A DNA stretch of 64,000 bases from Ktedonospora formicarum (GCF_016587355.1 NZ_BNJF01000001.1:2108001-2172000), one strand, 5' to 3'. Positions 15,807 to 24,497 are shown, counted from the first letter of the stretch. The notes: generated from the sequence alone by a model not told the origin. Made by a program: numbers and translations.

Positions 15807-16445
15807 CTAACCCTGGATCATCAGCAGTGGCAACAGATAGACCACACTGAAGACAATAATCCAGACAATATCAACGAAGTGCCAGTACATTTCAGCGGCC
15901 TCGACCGCGAAATGCTTCTTCGCCGTGAAGTCACCACGAGTGGCGCGGATGAGGCAGATAACCATAAAGAGAATACCAATCGACACATGCAGTCCGTGGA
16001 AACCAGTCAACGTAAAGAAAGCCGAACCGAAGACCTTGGTCTGCAACGTGAAATGCTCACTATAGAGATTGATATACTCATAGACCTGACCACCCAGGAA
16101 GACAGCTCCCAGGAAAATAGCCCCAGCCAGGCCAATAATTAAGCCTTTTTTGTTTCCTTTGGTAATACTCCGGCGGGCGTAGACAGCTGGAATGCTACTC
16201 AAAAGCAGGATAGCAGTATTCCCAAGCGCAAATGTCCAGTCCAGGTGCTCGCCCGAAGGCAAGAGCCAGAGACCATCTTTGATTTGCAAGCCACGCACTT
16301 CTAGATAGAGATACGCAGCAATCAGGTTCGCGAAGATCAAGGCTTCGGAGGAAATGAAGAGGATCATGCCCCACCAGTTCAGGCTACGGCCAACCTCAAC
16401 GTGCTCCTCAAGCGGCCTGACTTGCTCGCCATGCACAACACTCAT
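15807..16445 (-). CDS. ctaE: Cytochrome c oxidase subunit III
   Basis: A 212-residue polytopic protein, the length of the short bacterial subunit III with five helices. Family signatures include WWGMILFISSEALIFANL, the glutamate-bearing helix, FFTLTGFHGLHVSIG, and AAEMYWHFVDIVWIIVF near the C-terminus. It stabilises the subunit I proton pathways in the haem-copper oxidase. It is the last gene of ctaC-ctaD-ctaF-ctaE, followed by a strong terminator. Confidence 0.95.
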   Translation of the reverse strand: MSVVHGEQVRPLEEHVEVGRSLNWWGMILFISSEALIFANLIAAYLYLEVRGLQIKDGLWLLPSGEHLDWTFALGNTAILLLSSIPAVYARRSITKGNKKGLIIGLAGAIFLGAVFLGGQVYEYINLYSEHFTLQTKVFGSAFFTLTGFHGLHVSIGILFMVICLIRATRGDFTAKKHFAVEAAEMYWHFVDIVWIIVFSVVYLLPLLMIQG

Positions 16446-16470
16446 GTTACGAACTCCCTAAGGTCTTACG

Positions 16471-16496
16471 CGAAAACCTGCACATGCAGGTTTTCG
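16471..16496. repeat. Minimal hairpin related to the dispersed repeat, copy H
   Basis: CGAAAACCTGCA and its exact complement are separated by 2 nt. This is the outer stem of the dispersed repeat with the internal hairpins missing. It lies in the 69-nt gap between the subunit IV-like gene and ctaE, so it is transcribed within the operon. Confidence 0.65.
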
Positions 16497-16514
16497 GCGA
16501 GACATAACCATTTA

Positions 16515-16850
16515 CTATCTACGGTCGTAGATCCATCCTATGATACAACCAATGAGCAGCACCACACCGAGAGCACAGACAATTGGCTGAAAGGCAAAAC
16601 CCACCAGCGCGACAGAAACCGCCGCCGTTGTCGCCAGGGGCCAGATGCTCGGACGAGGCATCAGATCCTCTTCCTTTGGCAAGGGCCTCTTACGCTTCTT
16701 CACAGGCGCTTTCGCTGACTGCTGCGAGTCCTCTGGTGTGGAGGGCTGGCTTTCCTCCTCCGCCACCTGTTCTGCGATAACCTCTTCAGGAGACTGCGAG
16801 ACAGGCTCGCTCTTCGGCTCCAATTGTCTCGAATTCGTCATGGTGCTCAC
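16515..16850 (-). CDS. Cytochrome c oxidase subunit IV-like protein
   Basis: A 111-residue protein with a long, acidic then basic, disordered N-terminal region (1-65). The motif PSIWPL starts a pair of closely packed transmembrane helices at about 68-105, ending in GWIYDRR. This two-helix arrangement and the location between ctaD and ctaE match the small subunit IV (CtaF) of actinobacterial and Chloroflexota oxidases. A GTG at 16850 or an ATG at 16841 could be the start. The sequence is poorly conserved, so the call rests partly on position. Confidence 0.75.
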   Translation of the reverse strand: MSTMTNSRQLEPKSEPVSQSPEEVIAEQVAEEESQPSTPEDSQQSAKAPVKKRKRPLPKEEDLMPRPSIWPLATTAAVSVALVGFAFQPIVCALGVVLLIGCIIGWIYDRR

Positions 16851-16856
16851 GTACCT

Positions 16857-18548
16857 CTAGTGAATAGCCGACTTCCAGTCAGCGATTTCGGGATTCTTCT
16901 TGTCATAGAATGGGCGGCGACTGCGTACCACGGGAATGGTCAGGAAGTTGTACTTCTTAGGAGGCGATGCGGTATCCCACTCCAGAGTGAAGGCATCCCA
17001 TGGATCACTACCAGCCTCTTTGCCTGAGCGCAAGCTCTTGATAAAGTTAAAGACGAAGACCATTACGCCAACGCCGATCATGAAGGCACCAACCGTCGAC
17101 ATGAGATTCAACTCATTCCAACCCAGATCGCCAGGGAAGGTATAGACGCGGCGTGGCATACCCAGCAGTCCCAGCAGGTGCATGGGGAAGAAGGCCAGGT
17201 TCATACCAATCAGCAGCAGCCAGAACTGAACCTGCGCCAGCGTCTCACTCATCAGCTTGCCAGTCATCTTGGGGAACCAGTAGAAGATACCCGCGAAGAT
17301 TGCCAGCACGCTACCACCGAAGAGCACGTAGTGAATGTGCGAAACAACGAAGTAGCTATCCGTGACCTGGTAGTCAAATGGCACAACAGCCAGCGCGGCA
17401 CCATTCAAGCCACCAATCAAGAACATAGCGATAAAGCCGAGCGAGAAAATCATCGGCGCTTTAAGTACCAGCTTGCCTTTATAGATCGTACCCAGCCAGT
17501 TGAAGATCTTCACAGCGGTTGGGAGAGCGATCAGAGCAGTGCTGGAAGCGAAGAAGGCCTGAGCCACAGGAGGCAGACCGACAGCGAACATATGGTGCGC
17601 CCAGACGGTAAAGCTCAGGAAACCAATCGCCACGCCGGACCAGGCAATGAATGTATAACCAAAGATAGGCTTGCGCGAAAAGACTGGCAAGACCTCGGAG
17701 GTAATACCAAAGGCTGGCAGGATCAGAATATATACTTCGGGGTGACCGAAGGACCAGAACAGGTGCTGCCACAGCAGTGGATCACCGCCGTAAGCATACT
17801 GGTAGAAATGCGTCCCCAGGTGACGATCCAGCAGGAGCATCACGCTGGCAACCGTCAGGCTTGGCAGCGCGAAGAGCAGCAGGAAGGACATCACCATGAT
17901 CATCCACGAAAAGAGGGGGATACGGTTGATGCTCATACCAGGAGCACGCATTTTCAGGATAGTGACCACAAAGTTCAGCGAGCCGGTAATCGAAGAGATA
18001 CCCAGCAGCGTCGTGCCCAGAATCCAGAAGTCGGCATTCATACCAGGCGTACAGGTATAGGCATGGACGCCACAAGCCTCTTTCGAGAGGCTCAGAGGTG
18101 CATACATGAACCAGCCACCATTGGGAGCGGCATTAAAGAGGAAACTGGCCTGCAAAAAGACACCGCCAAAAAGCAGAATCCAGTAACCGAAAGCGTTCAT
18201 GCGCGGGAAGGCCATGTCGCGCGCGCCCATCATCAGCGGCACAACATAATTACCAAAGCCCGCCATCATTGGCATCACGAACAAGAAAATCATCGTGGTG
18301 CCATGCATGGTAAAGATCTGGTTATAGGTTTCAGGACTGATCACCTTGCCATTGGGTTCCGCCAACTGGGTACGGATCAAGAGCGCTTCAAGACCACCCA
18401 CCAGGAAGAAGAAAAAGGCAGTGACCATGTACATAATACCGATTTTTTTATGATCGGTCGTCGTGAGCCATTCGCCAAGATAACTCTCGCTAAATGACTT
18501 CTCACGAACTACTGTTGTAGCCCTATCATTGATAGTGCTAGTAGCCAT
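16857..18548 (-). CDS. ctaD: Cytochrome c oxidase subunit I
   Basis: A 563-residue haem-copper oxidase core subunit with 12 helices. It has the low-spin haem His in FTMHGTTM, the CuB and Tyr cross-link motif WSFGHPEVYILILPAFG, the HH pair in WAHHMFAVG, and the high-spin haem ligands in VVSHIHYVLFGG. The GHPEVY sequence with the YxxxH spacing indicates an A-type oxidase that pumps protons while reducing O2. It lies 56 nt downstream of ctaC and 6 nt upstream of the subunit IV-like gene. Confidence 0.98.
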   Translation of the reverse strand: MATSTINDRATTVVREKSFSESYLGEWLTTTDHKKIGIMYMVTAFFFFLVGGLEALLIRTQLAEPNGKVISPETYNQIFTMHGTTMIFLFVMPMMAGFGNYVVPLMMGARDMAFPRMNAFGYWILLFGGVFLQASFLFNAAPNGGWFMYAPLSLSKEACGVHAYTCTPGMNADFWILGTTLLGISSITGSLNFVVTILKMRAPGMSINRIPLFSWMIMVMSFLLLFALPSLTVASVMLLLDRHLGTHFYQYAYGGDPLLWQHLFWSFGHPEVYILILPAFGITSEVLPVFSRKPIFGYTFIAWSGVAIGFLSFTVWAHHMFAVGLPPVAQAFFASSTALIALPTAVKIFNWLGTIYKGKLVLKAPMIFSLGFIAMFLIGGLNGAALAVVPFDYQVTDSYFVVSHIHYVLFGGSVLAIFAGIFYWFPKMTGKLMSETLAQVQFWLLLIGMNLAFFPMHLLGLLGMPRRVYTFPGDLGWNELNLMSTVGAFMIGVGVMVFVFNFIKSLRSGKEAGSDPWDAFTLEWDTASPPKKYNFLTIPVVRSRRPFYDKKNPEIADWKSAIH

Positions 18549-18604
18549 GAATAATTCCCTCCAACAAATCTAACCCCACAGATGAGGTAGATGGGCAGCA
18601 ATCG

Positions 18605-19726
18605 CTACTTGAGGCTTTCCAGGTAAGCAATCAGGGCAGGCAGGTCCTCGCTACTCACGTTCACCGCCATATCATTGCCCGGTTTTACCCCCTGAGGATT
18701 GGATATCCATTTCGCCAGGTTACAGTTACTCAAATCTCCGCCAGGCTGGCACGCTTCTATATTGTTTTTCAGTACGCCACCTGCGATCAGGTTACGACTA
18801 CCAAAGTGTGTCAGGTTTGGACCAATCAGACAGCCATTATCTTTGGTTGGATCATCACACTGCCCCATAGGGTTAGGATCCTTGAGATATGGTGTCTCAT
18901 CACTGACACCTACGATGCCGTGACAGGTCGTGCATTGATTCTTAAAGATCTCTTCACCTTTCGCCTCCAGGCTACCGGGTGTTGGCACTGCTGCCGCCTG
19001 CTGCTGCTTCTGTGCCCATGAAAGATACTCATTGTTATCCTTCGTCACGACAACATTGAAGCGCATATTGGCATGCTGGGTGCCACAGTACTCAGCGCAG
19101 ATACCCTCGTAGGTCACGCCAGCCTTATCGGAACTGAACCACTTTTCATTATCGTGGCCGGGAATCACGTCAGTTTTACCTGTCAACTGAGGGACCCAGA
19201 AGCTGTGAATGACGTTGTTTGAGTACAGCTTGACATGGACATTGGTATTCGGAGGAATAACCAGCGAGTCAGCCGTAGTCATCTTATACTCGGGGTAGTA
19301 GAACTCCCACCACCACTGGTGCCCATACGCCGTAACCTCGATGGTCTTGCCTTCAGGCTTTGTCGATACATCGAAAATACCACGAATGGTCACACCCAGC
19401 ACAATTAACAATACAATTGCTGGGATCACCGTCCAGATCACCTCAACGGTGGTATTACCATGCGTCTGAGGCGGGGTTGGTGAGTCAGGGCGCGCACGGA
19501 AACGGATCGTTGAATAGATCAGCATGCCCTCAACGCCCACAAACACAACCGCAGCGATGATGAGAATAGTCCAGAATATACCGCTCTCACTTCTAGCGAT
19601 TGGACCCGCCGGATCAAGGATCGAAGGCGAATTCTCACCGCAAGCGGTTAACAGTATCGAGGTCAAAGCCAGGCCAGTCACTAGGGCTAGCCAACGCTTC
19701 GGCCTACGAAATAAAGGCATCCTCAC
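18605..19726 (-). CDS. ctaC: Cytochrome c oxidase subunit II with fused cytochrome c (caa3 type)
   Basis: A 373-residue lipoprotein. The signal peptide ends in LTSILLTAC, with Cys29 the lipidated residue. Two transmembrane helices follow (about 50-70 and 95-115), then the cupredoxin domain with the CuA site HSFW...CAEYCGTQHANM. A C-terminal class I cytochrome c domain (about 255-373) has haem motif CTTCHG and a distal Met in GNDMAVN. The fused cytochrome makes this a caa3-type oxidase that takes electrons through its own haem c, which needs the Ccm system encoded nearby. The start is a GTG with AGGAG 9 nt upstream. A copy of the shared 19-bp motif lies 127 nt upstream. Confidence 0.96.
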   Translation of the reverse strand: MRMPLFRRPKRWLALVTGLALTSILLTACGENSPSILDPAGPIARSESGIFWTILIIAAVVFVGVEGMLIYSTIRFRARPDSPTPPQTHGNTTVEVIWTVIPAIVLLIVLGVTIRGIFDVSTKPEGKTIEVTAYGHQWWWEFYYPEYKMTTADSLVIPPNTNVHVKLYSNNVIHSFWVPQLTGKTDVIPGHDNEKWFSSDKAGVTYEGICAEYCGTQHANMRFNVVVTKDNNEYLSWAQKQQQAAAVPTPGSLEAKGEEIFKNQCTTCHGIVGVSDETPYLKDPNPMGQCDDPTKDNGCLIGPNLTHFGSRNLIAGGVLKNNIEACQPGGDLSNCNLAKWISNPQGVKPGNDMAVNVSSEDLPALIAYLESLK

Positions 19727-19853
19727 GTCTAAAATCTCCTAACACGTAGTTTGACGATGAACGATAATGTCTCTTTTTCCGTCGACACTTCTTCCATTTT
19801 ACTGTCCAAGTGTAGTTAGAGACCCTAACAGGTAGCTTGCAGTCCCCAAATAT

Positions 19854-19872
19854 CACCTTACAAAAACCTGAA
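19854..19872 (-). promoter_or_regulatory. Respiratory motif site 3, upstream of ctaC
   Basis: The minus strand reads TTCAGG-TTTTT-GTAAGGTG, differing from the ctaB site at one of 19 positions. It faces ctaC, 127 nt upstream. A further box TGCAAG follows the GTAAGG box by 20 nt at the same spacing as in the ctaB site. Confidence 0.7.
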
Positions 19873-20294
19873 CATAAATCCCCATACACGCTCACTACAC
19901 GCGCTTGCAAAAGATCCTCGCAGCGTGTAATTTGGAACGGCAGGTGGTATTGGAATAGGTCAGAGGACACTATTGTTTGTCTTACAAAACTATTCAGTTT
20001 CCAATCAACATGTTTCACATACTCGCTACTTGAGGTGAAATCATGCTACCAGCGGTCGCGTGAGCACGCCACCGTAATACTGGGGAAATAGAGAAACATA
20101 CACCGAAACACGCACCAATCCGAATAGTCGCGCTTTCTATTAGAAATCTGAGCGCAAAGATTATTTCCCACGAAAGGTTATGGCTATTTTGCTTTCTTGC
20201 CAGACGTCCTCTCAGGTGCAATCTCCGCTACATACTATAACAGGAGTCGCGGTAGTGAACAAGGGGACTTCTATAAGGTGATGGACTGGTACCT

Positions 20295-20313
20295 TTCAGG
20301 TGTTTGTAAGGTG
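20295..20313 (+). promoter_or_regulatory. Respiratory motif site 4, upstream of ctaB-sco
   Basis: The plus strand reads TTCAGG-TGTTT-GTAAGGTG. It faces ctaB, 171 nt upstream of the chosen start, and is followed by TGCAAG at the same distance as in site 3. Similarity to site 3 continues through the intervening sequence (CATTT, then G, then TGCAAG). Confidence 0.7.
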
Positions 20314-20484
20314 GCATTTAGTGCTTGCAAGGCTCTTATCAGGAGTAAGACCGACAATGATATACGCTAAGCCTTACGCGATCTTTTGAAACGACTCATT
20401 AATACCGATTACAATTACCAGGAAACAGAATGTTGTATCGCACAAGCAACGACCGCATGTACATATTTTGAGGAGAAGATTGTT

Positions 20485-21393
20485 GTGTCACAGTCCAATA
20501 CCACTCTCGCCGCACAGCCAGCCTGGCGCGCGACACTTTCAGCATATATCAACCTTGTGAAGCCGCATGTGACGGTGCTTTTGTTGGGAATCACTGCCGC
20601 AACTATGGCGATTGCTCAACGTGGGCTACCTTCTCTGGGATTGGTCGCGGCGACTTTGCTCGGTGGGCTCCTGGCAGCAGGAAGCGCGAACAGCATCAAC
20701 TGCTATATAGACCGCGACATTGACCAGGTGATGGGTCGTACCCAGCGCCGAGCACTACCAGCGGGTCGTGTCCAACCTACGCATGCGCTGATTTTCGGTC
20801 TTACATTGGGAGTGCTCTCATTCTTTGAGCTCTGGGGTCTGGTAAATCTTCTGAGCGCTCTCCTCGCGACAGGGGCAATCTTGTTCTATGTTGTGATCTA
20901 CACGCTTGGCTTGAAGCGCACAACGGCCCAGAACATTGTTATAGGTGGCGCAGCTGGTGCCATGCCCGTTCTGGTTGGCTGGGCCGCGGTTACCAATAGC
21001 GTACCTCTCGATGCCATCTGGCTCTTCGCGATCGTTTTCTACTGGACACCACCACACTTCTGGGCACTCTCCCTTCTCATTCAGAAAGACTACGAGAAAG
21101 TCAATGTTCCTATGCTTCCGGTAATGATGGGAGAGTTCGAGACACGCAAACAGATTCTCTTATACTCAGTCCTCCTGGTCGCGGTCACTGTCATCCTCTT
21201 CTTGATGGGAACGATGGGCTACTTCTACTTGGCTGGCTCATTGATCCTGGGTGGCATTATGGTCTATATGGCGATTCGCCTGATGCGTGATGACGCCTCC
21301 CGCAAGTGGGCGCGCACGCTTTTCTGGTATTCTAACTGCTACCTCGCTCTCATCTTTGCCGTCGCGGTGATCGACCGAGTCGTCCACTTCTAA
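20485..21393 (+). CDS. ctaB: Protohaem IX farnesyltransferase (haem O synthase)
   Basis: A 302-residue UbiA-family prenyltransferase with about nine helices. The first aspartate-rich motif is NCYIDRDID (Asn72, Asp76, Asp80), followed by RTQRRALPAGRV. The second polar motif lies in the loop after the FYWTPPHFWALS segment, which is typical of haem O synthases rather than quinone prenyltransferases. It converts haem B to haem O for the A-type oxidase. The GTG start at 20485 is chosen because GAGGAG lies 9 nt upstream; an in-frame TTG at 20386 would add 33 atypical residues. sco follows 90 nt downstream. Confidence 0.95.
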   Translation: MSQSNTTLAAQPAWRATLSAYINLVKPHVTVLLLGITAATMAIAQRGLPSLGLVAATLLGGLLAAGSANSINCYIDRDIDQVMGRTQRRALPAGRVQPTHALIFGLTLGVLSFFELWGLVNLLSALLATGAILFYVVIYTLGLKRTTAQNIVIGGAAGAMPVLVGWAAVTNSVPLDAIWLFAIVFYWTPPHFWALSLLIQKDYEKVNVPMLPVMMGEFETRKQILLYSVLLVAVTVILFLMGTMGYFYLAGSLILGGIMVYMAIRLMRDDASRKWARTLFWYSNCYLALIFAVAVIDRVVHF

Positions 21394-21482
21394 ACTAAGA
21401 ATGGGTGGGAAAGAGGTTTCCGATCGTTTAGTACAGCCGTATGTACCTGAAATATGAAAGACAGATATAGACGAGAAAAACC

Positions 21483-22127
21483 ATGAGCATTCCTTGGAAC
21501 TGGCGTACCGCCTCCCGACTCTCAGTTATCACATTGGCTATACTGGTTGTGATTGTAGTTCTGGTCTACCAGCGTGTCTCGACTGAGAAAGCGAACTCAC
21601 TTAATAATAATCCTGTCACCGCCACCGGTCTTCAAGGAACGGACCTGGGCAAGACACCTGTTACCAACTTTACCCTGATCGATCAGAATGGGAAAACGGT
21701 CTCACTCTCCGATTTCAAGGGGCAACCCGTGGTTGTAACTTTTATGTTCACACAATGCCCCGATCAGTGTCCACTAGAAGCACAGAAGCTACACTCAACC
21801 CTACAACTGCTTGGTTCCGATGCCAACCATGTAACACTGCTCGCAGTTAGCACCGATCCTCATAACGACACTCCACAGGCAGCGTTACAATTTACACAGG
21901 CTCATAGCCTCGACAAAAGCAACTGGCACTTCCTGACAGGTACCAGCGAAAAGCTTTCCCCCGTCTGGAATAACTTTCATGTCTTCGCTGGTAGCAATGG
22001 GCAAACCGCAGACCATAGCCTGGGCATTTATGTGCTGGATAAGCAAGGCAATGAGCGTGTCTTCCAGGACAGCGCGTTTACACCGGACCAATTGGCAAAC
22101 AACCTGAAGAAATTATTAGCTGAATAA
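21483..22127 (+). CDS. SCO1/SenC family copper chaperone for cytochrome oxidase
   Basis: A 214-residue protein with one N-terminal transmembrane anchor (about 12-30) and a thioredoxin-like domain. The copper ligands are Cys92 and Cys96 in TQCPDQCP and His178 in ADHSLGIYVLD. It delivers copper to, or reduces, the CuA site of subunit II outside the membrane. Position after ctaB and the terminator that follows define a two-gene ctaB-sco unit. Confidence 0.94.
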   Translation: MSIPWNWRTASRLSVITLAILVVIVVLVYQRVSTEKANSLNNNPVTATGLQGTDLGKTPVTNFTLIDQNGKTVSLSDFKGQPVVVTFMFTQCPDQCPLEAQKLHSTLQLLGSDANHVTLLAVSTDPHNDTPQAALQFTQAHSLDKSNWHFLTGTSEKLSPVWNNFHVFAGSNGQTADHSLGIYVLDKQGNERVFQDSAFTPDQLANNLKKLLAE

Positions 22128-22156
22128 GTCTACCAAGAAACAATCTCAAGCTTATG

Positions 22157-22190
22157 AGAGAGCGGCCCTTATGGGGCCACTCTCTTTTTT
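22157..22190 (+). terminator. Intrinsic terminator after sco
   Basis: A stem, AGAGAG-C-GGCC with GGCC-A-CTCTCT, is followed directly by TTTTTT. It lies 30 nt after the sco stop. Confidence 0.88.
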
Positions 22191-22225
22191 ATTTATCTTC
22201 ACTGCTGGTTTCACATATCTTACGC

Positions 22226-22254
22226 TTGACGCGCAACGTTCTATGCCTTATCCT
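22226..22254 (+). promoter_or_regulatory. Probable sigma-70-type promoter of the HTH/GAF gene
   Basis: TTGACG (22226-22231) and TATCCT (22249-22254) are separated by 17 bp. The predicted transcript leader is about 120 nt to the ATG at 22378. Confidence 0.4.
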
Positions 22255-22377
22255 TGTAAAGGCCACATATCACAACCTATAAGCAAGATACCTCTTAAGC
22301 TGGGAAAGCACAAACTATCAGGCAAGTAGAGAACAGCACTGGCGTTTAATTAGCCGAAACAAAGATAGTTGGGATCT

Positions 22378-23379
22378 ATGCAAGAAACGTATACCTGGCG
22401 CGAACTACTTCATAAGATCATCACCGACGTACATGAGCGTCAACGCATCGCCGAACTACTCAAAATTAATCCTGTAACGCTGACACGTTGGGCCTCCAAT
22501 AAGTCCAGTCCACGCCCAGAAAGCTTACGTCAGCTGCTCGACGTTCTGCCCTCGCAACGTCAGAATTTTGTAGAGTTGCTCGCCAGGGAGTATCCACAAT
22601 TTTTCCTCGAAGATAAAAGCCAGGACGAGATTCTCACAGAGATTCCCGCCTCATTCTATGAGTATGTGCTCAAAACACACATCACCAGCCCAGCTCATCT
22701 ACGAGCCTCTACTATCCGAACCCTGATCCTACAACAGATTCTGAATCATCTAGATCACCTGGAGCTAGGCATGGGTGTGCTCATTGCACAATGCCAGGCA
22801 ACCATTGTGAAGACGCAAACCACATCATCTACATCTGGGCGAAAGATCCGAAGCCTGCGATCCACGCTCGGGCAGGGCACGGACCCCTGGAGCAACCATG
22901 AACACCAAACATACTTCTTCGGAGCAGAATCACTCGCAGGTCATGCAGCACTCTCAGGGCACTATATGATCGCGCAATCACACACAAGTACCCAGAACCT
23001 TTTCCTCTCACAGCAGGAAACACCAGAGGAAAGCGCTATCGCCTACCCAATCCTGCTCTCAGATCATATCGCGGGCGTCCTCTCTATCGTAAGCACACAA
23101 TCCAACTTCTTTACCACAGCCCGCCTCGAACTCATCGCCAGCTATACGGAGTTACTCACTCTGGGCTTCGATCCATGCGATTTCCATCGCCAACAAGACC
23201 TTGACCTGGGCATTATGCCATCATTTGCCAAGCAACAGGCCAATATCTCAAACTTCCAGCAGCGCGTTGTCCAATGGCTTATTCTGGCGCAACAGAATGG
23301 GGAGATGGGCGCGACACGCACACTTGCCGAAGCCCATATCTGGCACGAAATAGAAGAGTTTTTACTCTCCCAAGCCTGA
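22378..23379 (+). CDS. HTH transcriptional regulator with GAF-like sensor domain
   Basis: A 333-residue protein. Residues about 3-55 form an XRE-like helix-turn-helix (IAELLKINPVTLTRWASNKSSPRPESLRQLLD). A middle helical region follows, then at about 105-260 a GAF-like alpha/beta domain (IAYPILLSDHIAGVLSIVS), with a helical C-terminus. Such regulators are numerous in Ktedonobacteria; the ligand and targets are unknown. The ATG at 22378 is preferred over the TTG at 22369, though neither has a strong ribosome site. It is a single-gene unit after the sco terminator. Confidence 0.7.
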   Translation: MQETYTWRELLHKIITDVHERQRIAELLKINPVTLTRWASNKSSPRPESLRQLLDVLPSQRQNFVELLAREYPQFFLEDKSQDEILTEIPASFYEYVLKTHITSPAHLRASTIRTLILQQILNHLDHLELGMGVLIAQCQATIVKTQTTSSTSGRKIRSLRSTLGQGTDPWSNHEHQTYFFGAESLAGHAALSGHYMIAQSHTSTQNLFLSQQETPEESAIAYPILLSDHIAGVLSIVSTQSNFFTTARLELIASYTELLTLGFDPCDFHRQQDLDLGIMPSFAKQQANISNFQQRVVQWLILAQQNGEMGATRTLAEAHIWHEIEEFLLSQA

Positions 23380-23494
23380 TCTCAATGAGATATCCATCAC
23401 ACCTTGCATCTTCCTTACAAAGCTAGCTTGCAGGCCGAACAAAACCTCGTCTGCTTGCACGAAATCTGTATATTTGGTATGCTTATTTCAAAGC

Positions 23495-23564
23495 CTTATA
23501 CGAATTTTCAACGCCGCTGCTCGCGGCTAGCGCAAAGCGCTCAGGCTTTCGTATAAGGAGTAAG
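23495..23564. repeat. Dispersed palindromic repeat, copy F (inverted orientation)
   Basis: This is the best preserved copy, on the minus strand. CTTATACGAA with TTCGTATAAG forms the outer stem, enclosing AGCGC-ttt-GCGCT and GCCGC-gagca-GCGGC. It lies between the HTH/GAF gene and the BON gene. Confidence 0.82.
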
Positions 23565-23626
23565 GGCAAAGGTGGGAAAACTCTGTCCTCATAATATAAT
23601 TTCTTTTCAGAGGAGAGCGAGAGCCT

Positions 23627-23821
23627 ATGGATACTTCTCTTCAAGGTACCAATCTCACTATGGATAAGGTACAGGACCTTGAAGTGGCACAAGAGGCAGA
23701 AGTGACCGAGGCCGAGCAGCATATCCATCTGCCAAGTCCCAGCCTGTGGCCGCTTGTTTTGAGCGCCGCGATTCTGGTGACCGTCGCTGGATTGCTCGGC
23801 CTGCCAGATAGCCCTTGTTAG
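23627..23821 (+). CDS. 5' part of a frameshifted gene: oxidase subunit IV-like N-terminus
   Basis: This open frame of 64 residues has a good start (GAGGAG about 11 nt upstream) and an acidic N-terminus. HIHLPSPSLWPL leads into a first transmembrane helix (residues about 43-60). The S-L-W-P-L pattern starting a helix pair resembles small subunit IV proteins of haem-copper oxidases, as in the 16515-16850 gene. The frame ends at TAG 23819-23821 just where a second helix should start. That second helix (LLAIIGAPFIIVGIMGWALE) continues in the -1 frame from 23815. The two parts are most simply one gene interrupted by a single-base indel or joined by frameshifting. Confidence 0.6.
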   Translation: MDTSLQGTNLTMDKVQDLEVAQEAEVTEAEQHIHLPSPSLWPLVLSAAILVTVAGLLGLPDSPC

Positions 23822-24423
23822 CCATCATTGGCGCACCCTTCATCATAGTTGGAATTATGGGTTGGGCTTTAGAAAATCCAATGGCAGGACATTCCCATGA
23901 GGAAGTGTCCACGCCAAATATACAGATTACCAGTGAAGGTGCTCAGCAGATCCTTGAGCGTGCGCGCGAAATCGCGGAGCGCTCCGTGACAGTGAGCAGC
24001 ACCGCCTATAGCACACACGCTGCGAAAGTTGAAATTGAGGGTGAAAGTGTTGAGGGCGTTATTCTGGCGCTCTATGGTAAAGTCGAACTGGAGACCCAGC
24101 GCGAGGAATTAGCCACAGAGATACGTCAGATCCCTGGCGTGCTAGAAGTCAAGAATTTCATGATCGCAGAAGACACAATTCTGCGCACCGCCTATCAACG
24201 CCTCGACGCGATGCGTGCCAAGGGTAAGCTTGAAGACGCGCAGAACATTTCCATTCTGGTAGAGAACTATATCCTGCATTTGTATGGAGATGTTCCCCAG
24301 AAGGATATGAAGTATGCCCTAGAGCGCGAGATGGTGGGCATTACCGGTGTCAAGGTTGTGGTCAATCACATTGGCCTGAACAAAAACATCCCCGGCAACC
24401 TGGGCAAAACACGTAATGTATAA
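23815..24423 (+). CDS. 3' part of the frameshifted gene: second helix and BON domains
   Basis: An open frame of 202 residues, entered by a shift from the preceding frame. It has a transmembrane helix at about residues 2-20, a linker, and two BON-like modules (about 40-105 and 110-190), each with the helix and beta pattern ending VEGVILALYGKVE / ILHLYGDV...GVKVVVNHI. BON domains bind membranes or phospholipids. Neither TTG 23815 nor internal ATG codons have a convincing ribosome site, supporting fusion to the upstream frame. It is convergent with ftsZ. The full product would be a two-helix oxidase-associated protein with BON domains. Confidence 0.6.
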   Translation: MLAIIGAPFIIVGIMGWALENPMAGHSHEEVSTPNIQITSEGAQQILERAREIAERSVTVSSTAYSTHAAKVEIEGESVEGVILALYGKVELETQREELATEIRQIPGVLEVKNFMIAEDTILRTAYQRLDAMRAKGKLEDAQNISILVENYILHLYGDVPQKDMKYALEREMVGITGVKVVVNHIGLNKNIPGNLGKTRNV

Positions 24424-24445
24424 ACCTTGTTAAGAGGCCATACAA

Positions 24446-24497
24446 GAAGAGAAGGAGAAGGGGGCAGTCAAAAGACTGTCCCCTTCTCCTTCTCTTC
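24446..24497. terminator. Long hairpin between convergent BON gene and ftsZ
   Basis: Arms of 24 nt (24446-24469 and 24474-24497) pair with a single G-T-type mismatch around an AAAA loop. The stem is purine-rich on one side. No long T-run follows, but its place between two convergent stop codons makes a bidirectional terminator likely. Confidence 0.7.

Larger units (their letters stand above)
19727..20484. other. Divergent regulatory region between ctaC and ctaB
   Basis: This is a gene-free 758-nt region between divergent oxidase-assembly operons. It holds two copies of the respiratory motif, one facing each operon, and a possible remnant of the dispersed repeat near 20138-20175 (GAAATCTGAGCGC). 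No convincing short gene was seen. Small open frames here lack ribosome sites. Confidence 0.6.

Noticed and set aside
17178..18497. A 439-residue plus-strand open frame opposite ctaD
   Set aside because: It is the antisense of a well-conserved gene. Its composition is Gln/His/Arg-rich with no domain, as expected from the reverse complement of oxidase codons.
23398..23432. CCTTACA and GCAAGG boxes after the HTH/GAF gene, resembling the respiratory motif
   Set aside because: The TTCAGG half is missing, and the orientation points at no downstream gene.
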